A DNA stretch of 64,000 bases from NCBI GenBank assembly GCA_022041995.1, contig CP074381.1:3472001-3536000 (forward strand). The letters run 5' to 3'. A model generated the notes under the pieces. It did no database searches, was not told the DNA's origin, and saw nothing but the letters and a program-made list of their open reading frames with translations. Positions 52,759-62,049 of the stretch are shown piece after piece. Position numbers and translations under genes: made by a program. The stretch is from Cupriavidus necator (GTDB lineage: Bacteria; Pseudomonadota; Gammaproteobacteria; Burkholderiales; Burkholderiaceae). The first letter of the stretch is position 1; the number at the start of each line of letters is the position of its first letter.

Positions 52759-55082
52759 TTAGCGCTTGGCAGCGGCATCCACCACGACCAGCGAGGTCAT
52801 GTTGACGATGCGGCGCACCGTGGCCGACGGCGTCAGGATGTGCACCGGCGCCTTCACGCCCAGCAGGATCGGCCCGATCGCGACGTTGTTGCCCGCGGCA
52901 ACCTTGAGCAGGTTGTACGAGATATTGGCCGCGTCGATGTTCGGGCACACCAGCAGGTTGGCTTCGCCCTTGAGCGCGCCGTCCGGCACCAGCTGGTCGC
53001 GCAGCTTCTGGTCGAGCGCGCTGTCGCCGTGCATTTCGCCGTCGATCTCCAGGTCCGGGGCGCGATCACGCAGGATGGCGAGGGTTTCGCGCATCTTGCG
53101 GGCCGAAGGCGCTTCGGACGAGCCGAAGTTCGAATGCGACAGCAGCGCGATCTTGGGCTCGATGCCGAAGCGCTTCAGTTCCTCGGCGGCCATCAGCGTG
53201 ATCTGGGCCAGCTCTTCGGCAGTCGGGTCGACGTTGACGTGCGTATCCACCAGGAAGATCTGGCGGCCTGGCAGCACCAGGCCGTTCATCGCCGCGTAGA
53301 CCTTGCTGGTGCCGCCCAGCACCTGGTCGATATAGCGCAGGTGCGCCGCGGTGTTGCTGACGGTGCCGCAGATCATGCCGTCGGCCTCGCCCTTGTTCAC
53401 CAGCATCGCGCCGATCAGCGTGGTGCGGCGGCGCATTTCCAGCTTGGCATACTCCGGCGTGATGCCCTCGCGCGCCATCATGCGGTAGTAGGCGTCGGAG
53501 TAGTCGCGGAAACGCTCATCGTGCTCGGGTTGACCACGGTGAAGTCCACGCCGGCGCGCAGGCGCAGGCCGAAGCGCTCGATGCGGTGCTGCAGCACAGC
53601 CGGGCGACCGATCAGGATCGGGTTGGCCAGCTTTTCGTCGACGATCACCTGCACCGCGCGCAGCACGCGCTCTTGCTCGCCTTCGGCGAAGACAATGCGC
53701 TTCTTCTCCATCTCGACCTTGCGCGCGGCGGCGTAGATCGGCTTCATCAGCGTGCCCGAGTGGTACACGAACTGCTGCAGCTGCAGGCGGTAGGCGTCCA
53801 TGTCCTCGATCGGACGGGCGGCCACGCCGGACTTCATCGCGGCCTCGGCCACGGCCGGCGCCACCTTGACGATCAGGCGCGGGTCGAACGGCTTCGGAAT
53901 CAGGTATTCAGGGCCGAACGACAGGTCCTGGATGCCATAGGCGGTGGCGACGATGTCGCTCTGCTCCTGGCGCGCCAGCTCGGCCAGGGCATTGGCCGCG
54001 GCGATTTCCATCTCACGCGTGATGGTGGTGGCGCCGCAATCCAGCGCCCCGCGGAAGATGAACGGGAAGCACAGGACGTTGTTGACCTGGTTCGGGTAGT
54101 CGGTACGGCCGGTGGCCATCACGGCGTCAGGGCGCACTTCCTTGACCAGTTCCGGCGCGATTTCCGGGTTCGGGTTGGCCAGGGCCAGCACCAGCGGCTT
54201 GTCGGCCATGCGCTGGACCATGTCCTGCTTGAGCACGCCGGCGGCGGACAGGCCCAGGAAGATGTCGGCGCCGTCGATCACTTCGGCAAGCTTGCGCTTG
54301 TCGGTCTTCTGGCAGAAGCGCGCCTTTTCCGGATCCATCAGCTCGGTACGGCCTTCGTAGACCACGCCGGCCAGGTCGGTCACCCAGATGTTCTCGATCG
54401 GCAGGCCAATGTCGACCAGCAGATCCAGGCAGGCCAGCGCGGCCGCGCCGGCGCCCGAGGCCACCAGCTTGACCTTCTTGATGTCCTTGCCGACCACCTT
54501 CAGGCCGTTGATGATGGCCGCGGATACCACGATGGCGGTGCCGTGCTGGTCATCGTGGAAGACGGGGATCTTCATCTTCTCGCGCAGCTTGCGCTCGACG
54601 TAGAAGCACTCCGGTGCCTTGATGTCTTCGAGGTTGATGCCGCCGAAGGTGGGCTCCAGCGCGGCGATGATCTGGACCAGCTTTTCCGGGTCCTTCTCGT
54701 CGACTTCGATATCGAACACGTCGATACCGGCAAACTTCTTGAACAGGCCGGCCTTGCCTTCCATCACCGGCTTGGAAGCCGCGGCGCCAATGTCGCCCAG
54801 GCCCAGCACGGCGGTGCCGTTGGTAATCACCGCAACCAGGTTGCCGCGCGCGGTGTAGCGGAAGGAGTTGGCCGGATCGGAAACAATCTCTTCACAAGCG
54901 GCGGCCACGCCCGGCGAATAGGCCAGGGCCAGGTCGCGCTGGTTCGACAGCGGCTTGGTCGGCGTGACCGAGATCTTGCCGGGGGTGGGAAACTCGTGGT
55001 ACTCGAGCGCCGCTTTGCGCAGCGCCTCACGCTGCTGCTGTTTCAGATCGTCTTGGGACGGGGACTGCTGAGGGCTGGTCAT
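52759..55082 (-). CDS. maeB: NADP-dependent malic enzyme MaeB, with an apparent 1-base deletion
   Basis: Decarboxylates malate to pyruvate with NADPH formation; the fused C-terminal phosphotransacetylase-like domain is regulatory. Start ATG 55082 ([20 protein letters not shown]). The malic domain has [20 protein letters not shown] and [18 protein letters not shown]; the NAD fold has [16 protein letters not shown]. The frame breaks after GVDFTVVNP near 53527-53529: the true continuation [20 protein letters not shown] lies in another frame and runs to 52759. One base restored gives about 774 residues, the MaeB norm. A sequencing error in a CCC run is likely. Confidence 0.88.
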
Positions 55083-55181
55083 CGGCGCATCTTCCAATCG
55101 GTGGAGCCGTCATTGACGAGGCGGGGGACGATCGGCGGACCGGCTCCACGTGTCCGCCCTTCTCTTCCTTTGGAACCCAGC

Positions 55182-55210
55182 ATTTTATATAGTGAAATAC
55201 TATTTCACAA
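55182..55210 (-). promoter_or_regulatory. maeB promoter overlapped by a perfect palindrome
   Basis: On the minus strand TTGTGA (55210-55205), a 17-base spacer and TAAAAT (55187-55182) form a good sigma-70 promoter about 100 bases before the maeB start. The palindrome GTGAAATA-C-TATTTCAC at 55192-55208 fills the spacer and overlaps the -35 box, the place for a repressor. The half-site resembles IclR-family operators (GGAAAT/ATTTCC); the binding protein is unknown. Confidence 0.65.
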
Positions 55211-55222
55211 TAAGCCTTTTAC

Positions 55223-55250
55223 TTGGGGCACCTTTGCGATTCGGTACAAT
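55223..55250 (+). promoter_or_regulatory. Candidate promoter of thiL
   Basis: TTGGGG at 55223-55228, a 16-base spacer and TACAAT at 55245-55250, diverging from the maeB promoter. The leader to the thiL ATG would be about 230 bases. I see no TPP riboswitch consensus in that leader. Confidence 0.45.
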
Positions 55251-55485
55251 ATGCCCCATCCTCCGGGGCAATACCAGCAAGCGTAGCGCCTGCCGGCAGA
55301 AGCGGCGCACCGCATGGCGGTCATGGCTGTCGTGCGCGGCAGTTTCTTGCTGAAATGCCGGGCGCGACCCATCCTGACGCGCTGCACCGGCGCCGCGGAA
55401 TTGCCCCCGGATCGCCATTCATCTTCGCGCAACGCGCAGCCCTTCCGATCCCGTCCACCCGGCGGGGCGAATCTTCCCTACGACG

Positions 55486-56466
55486 ATGTCCCACGCCCAG
55501 CCAGCCCAGCTTTCCGAGTTCGACCTGATCCGCCGCTATTTCACGCGGCCGGTGCGCAAGGCTGCGCTCGGCGTGGGCGATGACTGCGCGCTGATCGAGG
55601 GCCGCCCCGGCCATCACCTGGCCATCAGCACCGACATGCTGGTCAGCGGCCGGCATTTCTTCCCGGACGTGGCGCCACGCGCACTCGGCCACAAGGCGCT
55701 GGCCGTGAACCTGTCCGACCTGGCCGCCATGGGCGCCGAGCCGCGCGCATTCACACTGGCGCTGGCCCTGCCCGAGGCCGACCCCGCCTGGCTGGCCGAA
55801 CTGGCCGACGGCATGCTGGCGCTGGCCGACGCCCATGGCTGCGAACTCGTCGGCGGCGACACCACGCGCGGCCCGCTGACGCTCTCGCTGACGGTGTTCG
55901 GCGACGTGCCGCTGCGTGCCGCGCTGCGCCGCGACGCCGCCCGGCCCGGCGACGATATCTGGATTTCCGGCACGCTTGGCGACGCCCGCCTGGCGCTGGG
56001 CGACTGCCGCGGCGAATGGCTACTGCCGGAGCCCGAGTTCAGCCAGGTCCGCCCGCGCATGGACACGCCCACGCCGCGCGTGGCACTGGGCATGGCCCTG
56101 CGCGGCGTGGCGCATGCCGCACTCGACATCTCCGACGGCCTGGTCGGCGACCTGGGCCATATCCTGGAACGCTCGCAAGCAGGCGCGCTGGTCGACGTCG
56201 ATGCGCTGCCGCGCTCGGCGGTGCTGGCCAGCCAGCCCGATGCCATCCAGCGTCAATGCGTGCTGGCCGGCGGCGACGACTACGAGCTGTGCTTCACCGC
56301 GCCCGCCGGCAACCGCGACGCCATTGCGGCGATCAGCGAACGCCTGGCGCTGCCGCTCACACGTGTCGGCGCGATCATTCCGGCGCCCGGCCTGCGGCTG
56401 GTCGACGGTGCCGGCAACCCGACCCGGTACGAAGGCGCCAGCTTCGACCACTTCGCTGCCCCCTGA
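55486..56466 (+). CDS. thiL: Thiamine-monophosphate kinase ThiL
   Basis: Phosphorylates thiamine monophosphate to the active diphosphate. The 326-residue protein starts MSHAQPAQLSEFDLIRRYFT. ATP/Mg-binding motifs are KAALGVGDDCALIEG near the N-terminus, STDMLVSGRHFF, and ELVGGDTTRGPLTLSLTVFG. The C-terminal part has DISDGLVGDLGHILERS and GGDDYELCFTAP. It heads a rightward run with pgpA (127-base gap) and pncC; the thiL-pgpA order is conserved in many Proteobacteria. Confidence 0.97.
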   Translation: MSHAQPAQLSEFDLIRRYFTRPVRKAALGVGDDCALIEGRPGHHLAISTDMLVSGRHFFPDVAPRALGHKALAVNLSDLAAMGAEPRAFTLALALPEADPAWLAELADGMLALADAHGCELVGGDTTRGPLTLSLTVFGDVPLRAALRRDAARPGDDIWISGTLGDARLALGDCRGEWLLPEPEFSQVRPRMDTPTPRVALGMALRGVAHAALDISDGLVGDLGHILERSQAGALVDVDALPRSAVLASQPDAIQRQCVLAGGDDYELCFTAPAGNRDAIAAISERLALPLTRVGAIIPAPGLRLVDGAGNPTRYEGASFDHFAAP

Positions 56467-56593
56467 CACCGGGTCACAGGCATGTCATGATGCCGGCATC
56501 GGCGCGCTGCGCGGGCACGGGAGTCCCGCAGGCATGGCAGCGCAAGCCGGCCATAACCATAAGCAGTATCTGCATCACACGAGCCAAACTTTG

Positions 56594-57160
56594 ATGTCCA
56601 CCTTCCCTCCCGGGGCCGCGCCGCGCGACCCCACCCTGACCCTGGAAGCCGGCCAGACCGTCAAGGTCACGCGCCCGAGTGCGCGCTTCATGCTGGCCCA
56701 TCCGGCCCACCTGATCGCCTTCGGCTTCGGCTCGGGCCTGTCGCCCGTTGGGCCGGGCACGGTCGGCACGCTCTACGCCTGGCTGTCGTTCGTGGTGATT
56801 TCGCTGTGGATCGCGCCCACCACCTGGCTGTGGATCATTGCCGGCGGCTTCCTGGTCGGCCTGTGGGCGTGCGCGCGCACGGCGCGCGACATGGGCGTGC
56901 ATGACCATGGCAGCATGGTCTGGGACGAGATCGTCGCCTTCTGGCTGGTGCTGGCCTTTGTCATGCCGACCGGCTTCTGGGGGCAGCTTGCCGCCTTCCT
57001 GTGGTTCCGGCTGTTCGACATCGCCAAGCCGGCGCCGATCGGCCACTATGACCGCACGCTCAAGGGCCCGGGCCTGCGCGGCGGCTTTGGCGTGATGTTC
57101 GACGACATCTTCGCAGCCTTCTACACGCTGCTGGTGTTTGCGCTATGGCGCTCGTTCTGA
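56594..57160 (+). CDS. pgpA: Phosphatidylglycerophosphatase A
   Basis: Membrane phosphatase that makes phosphatidylglycerol. Start ATG 56594 (MSTFPPGAAPRDPTLTLEAG) gives 188 residues; the frame is open far upstream through thiL, but that is the other reading frame of thiL. The family signature is FGFGSGLSPVGPGTVGTLYA, followed by DHGSMVWDEIVAFWLVLAF with the conserved DE pair, and RLFDIAKPAPI. Four transmembrane segments are visible. Confidence 0.95.
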   Translation: MSTFPPGAAPRDPTLTLEAGQTVKVTRPSARFMLAHPAHLIAFGFGSGLSPVGPGTVGTLYAWLSFVVISLWIAPTTWLWIIAGGFLVGLWACARTARDMGVHDHGSMVWDEIVAFWLVLAFVMPTGFWGQLAAFLWFRLFDIAKPAPIGHYDRTLKGPGLRGGFGVMFDDIFAAFYTLLVFALWRSF

Positions 57161-57217
57161 GCCCCGCATCGCCAGCCATTGCAAGCTGATTCTCCTCAAA
57201 ACTACCCTGTATCCACC

Positions 57218-57715
57218 ATGTCTGTCAGCCGCCTGCTCGACCAGCTCGCCATCCAGGCCGGCGTCGCCCTTGCCGACAAATCCCTGATGCTGGCCACTGC
57301 CGAATCCTGCACCGGCGGGCTGGTGGCTGCCGCCATTACCGATGTATCCGGCTCGTCCGGCTGGTTCGAGCGCGGCTTCGTCACCTATTCCAATGAGGCC
57401 AAGTCCACCATGCTGGGCGTGCCCGCCAAGCTGATCCGCGACCACGGCGCGGTCAGCGAAGAAGTGGCGCGTGCCATGGCCGAAGGCGCGCTGCTCAACA
57501 GCCGCGCCCAGGTGGCGCTGTCCATCACCGGCGTAGCCGGCCCCAACGGCGGCACCCCGGAAAAGCCAGTGGGCATGGTCTGCTTCGGCTGGAGCAACCG
57601 CATTACCACCCACACCGAGACCCAGCGCTTTCGCGGCGACCGCGGCCAGATCCGCCGGCAGGCGGCCGAGCATGCGATGCGGGGGCTGCTGGAGCTGATC
57701 CGGAACGAGGCCTGA
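57218..57715 (+). CDS. pncC: Nicotinamide-nucleotide amidase (CinA C-terminal family)
   Basis: Deamidates NMN to nicotinate mononucleotide in the pyridine nucleotide cycle. Start ATG 57218 (MSVSRLLDQLAIQAGVALAD) gives 165 residues. The active-site region is LATAESCTGGLVAAAITDVS, then FVTYSNEAKSTMLGVP and SITGVAGPNGGTPEKPVGMV, all typical of stand-alone PncC without the CinA N-terminal domain. It lies 57 bases after pgpA and ends at a bidirectional terminator. Confidence 0.95.
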   Translation: MSVSRLLDQLAIQAGVALADKSLMLATAESCTGGLVAAAITDVSGSSGWFERGFVTYSNEAKSTMLGVPAKLIRDHGAVSEEVARAMAEGALLNSRAQVALSITGVAGPNGGTPEKPVGMVCFGWSNRITTHTETQRFRGDRGQIRRQAAEHAMRGLLELIRNEA

Positions 57716-57744
57716 GGCCGGCGGCCGGCATCCTCCACCCCAAT

Positions 57745-57777
57745 AAAAAACCGCGCCGTCTCCGGCGCGGTTTTTTT
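57745..57777. terminator. Bidirectional terminator between pncC and pyrF
   Basis: AAAAAACCGCGCC and GGCGCGGTTTTTTT form a strong stem around GTCTCC, with A/T runs on both sides between convergent genes. Confidence 0.92.
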
Positions 57778-57791
57778 GTCTACGCCCGGAC

Positions 57792-58610
57792 TCAGCCGTG
57801 GCGATAGCGATTGATGGTTTCCCGCGTCTGCAGCGCGACATTGCGCGCCGCCGCCGCAAAATCCTTCTCGCGGCTGGCGTAAAGGATGGCGCGCGACGAG
57901 TTGATCATCATGCCGGTGCCGTCGGCGGTGCGCCCCGCCTTGACCGTGGCCTCGATATCGCCACCCTGGGCGCCGATGCCCGGGATCAGCAGCGGCATGT
58001 CGCCGACGATCTGGCGCACCCGCGCGATTTCGTTGGGGAAGGTCGCGCCGACCACCAGGCCCATCTGGCCGGTGGTGTTCCAGCGCTCGCGCGCGGCCTC
58101 GGCCACCAGCTGGTACAGCGGCTTGCCGTCGACCTGCAGGAACTGCACGTCCGAGCCGCCCGGGTTGGAGGTGCGGCACAGCACGATCACGCCGCGGTCC
58201 GGATAGGCCAGGTACGGTTGCATCGAATCGAAGCCCATGTACGGGCTGACCGTGACCGCGTCAGCCCTGTACCGCTCGAAGGCCTCCAGCGCGTAGTGCT
58301 CGGCGGTCGAGCCGATGTCGCCGCGCTTGGCGTCCAGGATCACCGGGATGCCGGGGTGGGCGTCGTGGATATAGTGGATCAGCTGCTCCAGCTGGTCTTC
58401 GGCGCGCTGCGAGTGGAAGTACGCAATCTGCGGCTTGAAGGCACAGACCAGGTCAGCGGTGGCGTCAACGATCTCGCGGCAGAACGAAAAGATGGCGCCG
58501 CCCGCCCCGGTCAGGGACAGCGGCAGCTTCTGCGGGTCAGGGTCGAGCCCGACGCACAGGAGGGAATCATTGCGCTGCCAGGCGGCAGCAAGCTGCTCGG
58601 TGAAAGTCAT
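57792..58610 (-). CDS. pyrF: Orotidine 5'-phosphate decarboxylase (type 2)
   Basis: Final step of UMP synthesis. The 272-residue protein starts [20 protein letters not shown], the length of the type 2 (PyrF2) subfamily rather than the ~230-residue E. coli type. The catalytic Lys-Asp array is in [19 protein letters not shown], the substrate-binding loop follows in [17 protein letters not shown], and [18 protein letters not shown] is the phosphate-binding end. It stands alone on the minus strand. Confidence 0.96.
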   Translation of the reverse strand: MTFTEQLAAAWQRNDSLLCVGLDPDPQKLPLSLTGAGGAIFSFCREIVDATADLVCAFKPQIAYFHSQRAEDQLEQLIHYIHDAHPGIPVILDAKRGDIGSTAEHYALEAFERYRADAVTVSPYMGFDSMQPYLAYPDRGVIVLCRTSNPGGSDVQFLQVDGKPLYQLVAEAARERWNTTGQMGLVVGATFPNEIARVRQIVGDMPLLIPGIGAQGGDIEATVKAGRTADGTGMMINSSRAILYASREKDFAAAARNVALQTRETINRYRHG

Positions 58611-58796
58611 GGGTACTCGGAATATCCTGGTGGCGCCGGCGCCCCATTGGCCCGGCCGGCGCGGTTGGCCGCAGCGGCGTGAAAACCTCTCACCCCTGCA
58701 GCATATGTCGCTTCCGGCAATTTTACCCGCTGCGTGCTATCGTTTTGCGCTTCCTCTCAAAACAAAGCGCGGCATGACGCACAGCCGCGCCCCGTC

Positions 58797-59696
58797 ATGT
58801 CTCTCGATCGCCGCGGTATCTTCCTGCTTGTCGTGCTCACCCTTGCCTGGGGCATCAACTGGCCCATCATGAAGGTAGGCGTAGCGCACTTTCCGGCGAT
58901 GGGCTTCCGCCTGCTGTGCATGGCGGGCGGACTGGTGTCGCTGGGGCTGGCGCTGCGGCTGCGCGGCGATTCGCTGGCCGTGCCGCGGCGCGAATGGGGC
59001 ACGGTGGTCCGCCTGGCCATTCCCAACATGGTGATCTGGCACCTGTTTGCGATCTGCGCGGTCAAGATGCTGTCCTCGGGCCGCGCCGCCATCCTGGGCT
59101 ACACCATGCCGATCTGGGCGGTGGTCTGGGGCCTGGTGTTCTTCCGCGAGCGCATTGGCGCCTGGGCCTGGCTGGGCATCGGCTGCGCGCTGGCCGGCAC
59201 GGTGCTGCTGCTTTCCGGCGAGATCGCCGCGCTGACCGGCAGCCCGGCCGGCACGCTGCTGATGCTGCTGGCCGCGGCCGGCTGGGGCTTCGGCACCCAG
59301 CTGATGAAGCGCACCCAGACCGACGTGCCCATCGGCGCCATGACCTTCTGGATGCTGGCCGTGACCCTGCCCTTCCTGGCGGCCGGCTCGCTGCTGCTGG
59401 AAGACGGCTGGCGCATGCCCACGGCTGTCGAATGGGGTGCCATCGCCTACAACGCGGTGGTGGTCTTTGCCTTCTGCCACCTGGTCTGGTTCGGGCTGGC
59501 GCGCAGCCTGCCGCCGGTGGTATCGAGCCTGTCGATCATGTTCATCCCGGTGGTCGGCGTGTTCTCGGGCATGTGGATGCTGGGTGAACAGCCGCACTGG
59601 CAGGATTACGCGGCGATTGTGCTGATGTTCCTGGCGCTGTCCTCGGTGATGCTGGCGCCGCTGCTGTGGCGCCGGCTGCAGGGCGTGCTGGGCTGA
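58797..59696 (+). CDS. EamA/DMT-family transporter
   Basis: Inner-membrane transporter of the drug/metabolite superfamily, 299 residues. Start ATG 58797 (MSLDRRGIFLLVVLTLAWGI) gives ten hydrophobic helices in two EamA repeats; the second repeat starts near TLLMLLAAAGWGFGTQLMKR. The first helix has the usual LAWGINWPIMK motif and the end has SLSIMFIPVVGVFSGMWMLG. Substrate unknown; EamA proteins often export amino acids or metabolites. No adjacent gene indicates a pathway. Confidence 0.9.
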   Translation: MSLDRRGIFLLVVLTLAWGINWPIMKVGVAHFPAMGFRLLCMAGGLVSLGLALRLRGDSLAVPRREWGTVVRLAIPNMVIWHLFAICAVKMLSSGRAAILGYTMPIWAVVWGLVFFRERIGAWAWLGIGCALAGTVLLLSGEIAALTGSPAGTLLMLLAAAGWGFGTQLMKRTQTDVPIGAMTFWMLAVTLPFLAAGSLLLEDGWRMPTAVEWGAIAYNAVVVFAFCHLVWFGLARSLPPVVSSLSIMFIPVVGVFSGMWMLGEQPHWQDYAAIVLMFLALSSVMLAPLLWRRLQGVLG

Positions 59697-59762
59697 TCCC
59701 CGGGGTGGGCGCGCCCCGGGTCGTGAGAGGGCAACAGCGGGCCGCTTGCGCGGAGATTTCAC

Positions 59763-59792
59763 TTAACAAGCCACCCTCCGTTGGGCTACACT
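59763..59792 (+). promoter_or_regulatory. Candidate promoter in the corA upstream region
   Basis: TTAACA at 59763-59768, an 18-base spacer and TACACT at 59787-59792. It lies about 490 bases upstream of corA, so it would drive either a long corA leader or a separate RNA. Confidence 0.5.
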
Positions 59793-59798
59793 CGCGGC

Positions 59799-59978
59799 CA
59801 TCACAATCCCGGAGAAATTACGTGGGCAGTAGCATCGGGTGTTCGAGTTGCCGCAGCAGCGCTGCGACCTCTGCGAATGCCATGTCACTGCGGGCTGCGT
59901 AACGACGACCCGCCCGGAGCACCCGGCTCCGCGCCTCGTCGGCCTCGCCCGCAGCAGAACTGCGGGCGAGTGTCTTTC
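59799..59978 (+). ncRNA. Candidate structured RNA or corA leader element
   Basis: No protein is convincing in the 583-base gap 59697-60279. From the predicted start near 59799, the RNA could form a long rod (CGGGTGTTC near 59855 pairs with GAGCACCCG near 59920) with inner GC pairing. It ends in a perfect 11-base hairpin, CTCGCCCGCAG-CAGAA-CTGCGGGCGAG at 59944-59970, followed by TGTCTTT. A second small hairpin with TTTT follows near 60009-60030. I do not recognise the family; 6S RNA and a Mg-responsive corA leader were considered, neither shown. Confidence 0.35.
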
Positions 59979-60279
59979 CGTGCCACCGGCGGCGCCATCC
60001 ATGCGAGCCGCACCGCGTGCGGATTTTCCCTCTCCCGGCTAGCCAGCCAACCCAGGCAAACGCCATCGCCTTGTACCGCCCGCCGAGTCCGTTGCGTCCG
60101 GCAGCCGCGGTACAGCGCGATCACGCTTGCCCGTGGCCCGGCCCTGGCAGAGCGCCTTCTGGCGTCTCGCCAGGCCATGCAGGGCATGACGGACTACCTG
60201 GGAATGCTGCGAGCCGCCTGCGCTTGTCTTCGCGCTTGTCTTTGTTTTTCGTCGCAATCAGCAATAAGGAATCCCGGGG

Positions 60280-61245
60280 ATGATCAACCTGTTCGTCCTG
60301 CAAAAAGGCCGGCTTGCCCAGGAGCAGGTCGACGAGCGCAATGAGCTGCTGCAGCACAAGCCGATCTGGATCGATGTCGTCAATCCCGACGACGAGGAAC
60401 TGAACTGGATCAAGGAAGCCTATGGCGTCGCCCTTCCTGAACTGGAAGACCTGGGCGACCTGGAAGCGTCCGCGCGATATTTCGAGGGCGAGGACGAGAA
60501 TATCCATATCCGCACCGACTTCCTGCTGGACGAGGAAGAGGTGTTGTCGCGCAACGTGCGCGTGGCCTTTGTGCTGACGCGCGACGTGCTGTTCTCCATC
60601 CACGACGAAGACCTGCCGGTGTTCCGGCTGGTGCGGCTGCGCGCGCGCATGCGCCCGGGCTCGGTGCGCAACGCCAAGGACGTGCTGATGGACCTGTACG
60701 CGACCGACGCGGAATACTCCGCCGACTCGATCGAGGAAGTCTACGAGCGCCTGGAAGAAGCCAGCCGCCGCGTGCTGGCCGAGAACGTGACCGATGCCGC
60801 CGCCGCCGACGTGCTGGAAACCATCGCCCGCGAGGAAGACTTGAACGGCCGCATCCGCCGCAACGTGATGGACACGCGCCGCGCGGTGTCCTTCCTGATG
60901 CGTAGCCAGCTGCTGTCGGCCGAACAGCAGGACGAGGCGCGCCAGATCCTGCGCGACATCGACTCGATCGAGAACCACACCGCGTTCCTGTTCGACAAGA
61001 TCAACTTCCTGATGGACGCGACCGTCGGTTTCATCAACATCAACCAGAACAAGATCATCAAACTGTTCTCGGTGGTGTCGGTGGCGCTGATGCCGCCCAC
61101 GCTGATCGCCAGCATCTACGGCATGAACTTCAAGTTCATGCCGGAGCTGGACTGGGGTGCGGGCTATCCGTGGGCGATCGCGCTGATGGCGGTGTCGGCG
61201 GCGGTTCCGCTGGTGTATTTCCGCAGGAAGGGCTGGCTGGGCTGA
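60280..61245 (+). CDS. corA: Magnesium/cobalt transporter CorA
   Basis: Homopentameric Mg2+ (and Co2+) channel of the inner membrane. The 321-residue protein starts MINLFVLQKGRLAQEQVDER. A large cytosolic N-terminal domain with long helices is followed by two C-terminal transmembrane helices. The selectivity motif GMN is in IYGMNFKFMPEL, and the basic tail YFRRKGWLG ends the protein. It is monocistronic behind a long leader, which in other bacteria is a common site of Mg-dependent control. Confidence 0.95.
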   Translation: MINLFVLQKGRLAQEQVDERNELLQHKPIWIDVVNPDDEELNWIKEAYGVALPELEDLGDLEASARYFEGEDENIHIRTDFLLDEEEVLSRNVRVAFVLTRDVLFSIHDEDLPVFRLVRLRARMRPGSVRNAKDVLMDLYATDAEYSADSIEEVYERLEEASRRVLAENVTDAAAADVLETIAREEDLNGRIRRNVMDTRRAVSFLMRSQLLSAEQQDEARQILRDIDSIENHTAFLFDKINFLMDATVGFININQNKIIKLFSVVSVALMPPTLIASIYGMNFKFMPELDWGAGYPWAIALMAVSAAVPLVYFRRKGWLG

Positions 61246-61258
61246 AGCCCCGGGGGCA

Positions 61259-62032
61259 TCAATCCGGCAGGTTTGCTGCCCCCATCCGCCGCGCGATGAT
61301 GCCCGCCTTGACGCGGAAGTTCACGCGCACGTTGGCGCAGTACTCCTTCTTGTCGAAGCACCTGGGCGCCGGCAGCGCCGCGGCCAGGCGCGCGGACTGG
61401 CCCACGCTGAGCTTGTCGGCGCTGGTGCGGAAGTAGTGCTGCGCCGCGGCCTGCGCGCCGAACACGCCCTCGCCCCACTCCACCGAATTCAGGTAGATCT
61501 CGTAGATGCGCTGCTTGTCCAGCCAGAACTCGAGCATCCACGTGATGGCCAGCTCCTGGCCCTTGCGCAGGTAGTGCTGCTCGGACGACAGGAACAGGTT
61601 CTTGGCCAGCTGCTGCGTGATGGTGGAGCCGCCGCGCACGATACGCCCGCGCTTCTTGTTGCGCTCCCAGGCATCGAGCATGGCATCCAGTTCATAGCCG
61701 GGATGGTTGACGAAGTCGGCGTCCTCGCTGGCGATCACCGCGCGCTTGAGGTTGCGCGAGATGCGGTCGTAAGGCACCCATTGCCGGTCGAGGCCGCAGT
61801 TCCAGACATTGATGCCGCACAGGCGCCAGCGCTCGGCGCGCATGAACGTGGTGGTGGTCGGATTGATGTACTGCCAGCTGGCGATCTGCACGAAGAAGTA
61901 CAGCTGCATCGCCACCACGCCCGCGGCCACGCAGCCGAGCAGGTAGCCCAGCCAGCGCACCGGGTTGAACACGGCGCGCGCCGGCGCGGCGCTGGCGCGG
62001 GCGGCACTGGCCGAACGGTTGCGGTTGGCCAC
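61259..62032 (-). CDS. mtgA: Monofunctional peptidoglycan glycosyltransferase MtgA
   Basis: GT51-family enzyme that polymerises lipid II into glycan strands in the periplasm. The 257-residue protein has one N-terminal membrane anchor ([20 protein letters not shown], near residue 30) and the GT51 motifs: catalytic Glu in [20 protein letters not shown], then [20 protein letters not shown] and [20 protein letters not shown]. There is no transpeptidase domain. It follows aroE after 17 bases; aroE-mtgA proximity is common in Proteobacteria. Confidence 0.96.
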   Translation of the reverse strand: MANRNRSASAARASAAPARAVFNPVRWLGYLLGCVAAGVVAMQLYFFVQIASWQYINPTTTTFMRAERWRLCGINVWNCGLDRQWVPYDRISRNLKRAVIASEDADFVNHPGYELDAMLDAWERNKKRGRIVRGGSTITQQLAKNLFLSSEQHYLRKGQELAITWMLEFWLDKQRIYEIYLNSVEWGEGVFGAQAAAQHYFRTSADKLSVGQSARLAAALPAPRCFDKKEYCANVRVNFRVKAGIIARRMGAANLPD

Positions 62033-62049
62033 AGCTGGCGGCGCCCCGG

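Noticed and set aside
52514..52762. Small plus-strand frame between the RNase gene and maeB
   Set aside because: It runs through the maeB terminator hairpin and has no recognisable features.
59799..59978. 6S RNA at the corA leader
   Set aside because: The rod-like pairing is suggestive, but I could not find the closing stem and central bubble arrangement expected of 6S RNA, so the family was not assigned.
59781..60344. Open frame spanning the corA leader into corA
   Set aside because: Arg/Ala/Pro-rich, no ribosome-binding site, and overlaps the corA start in another frame; the region is better seen as non-coding.
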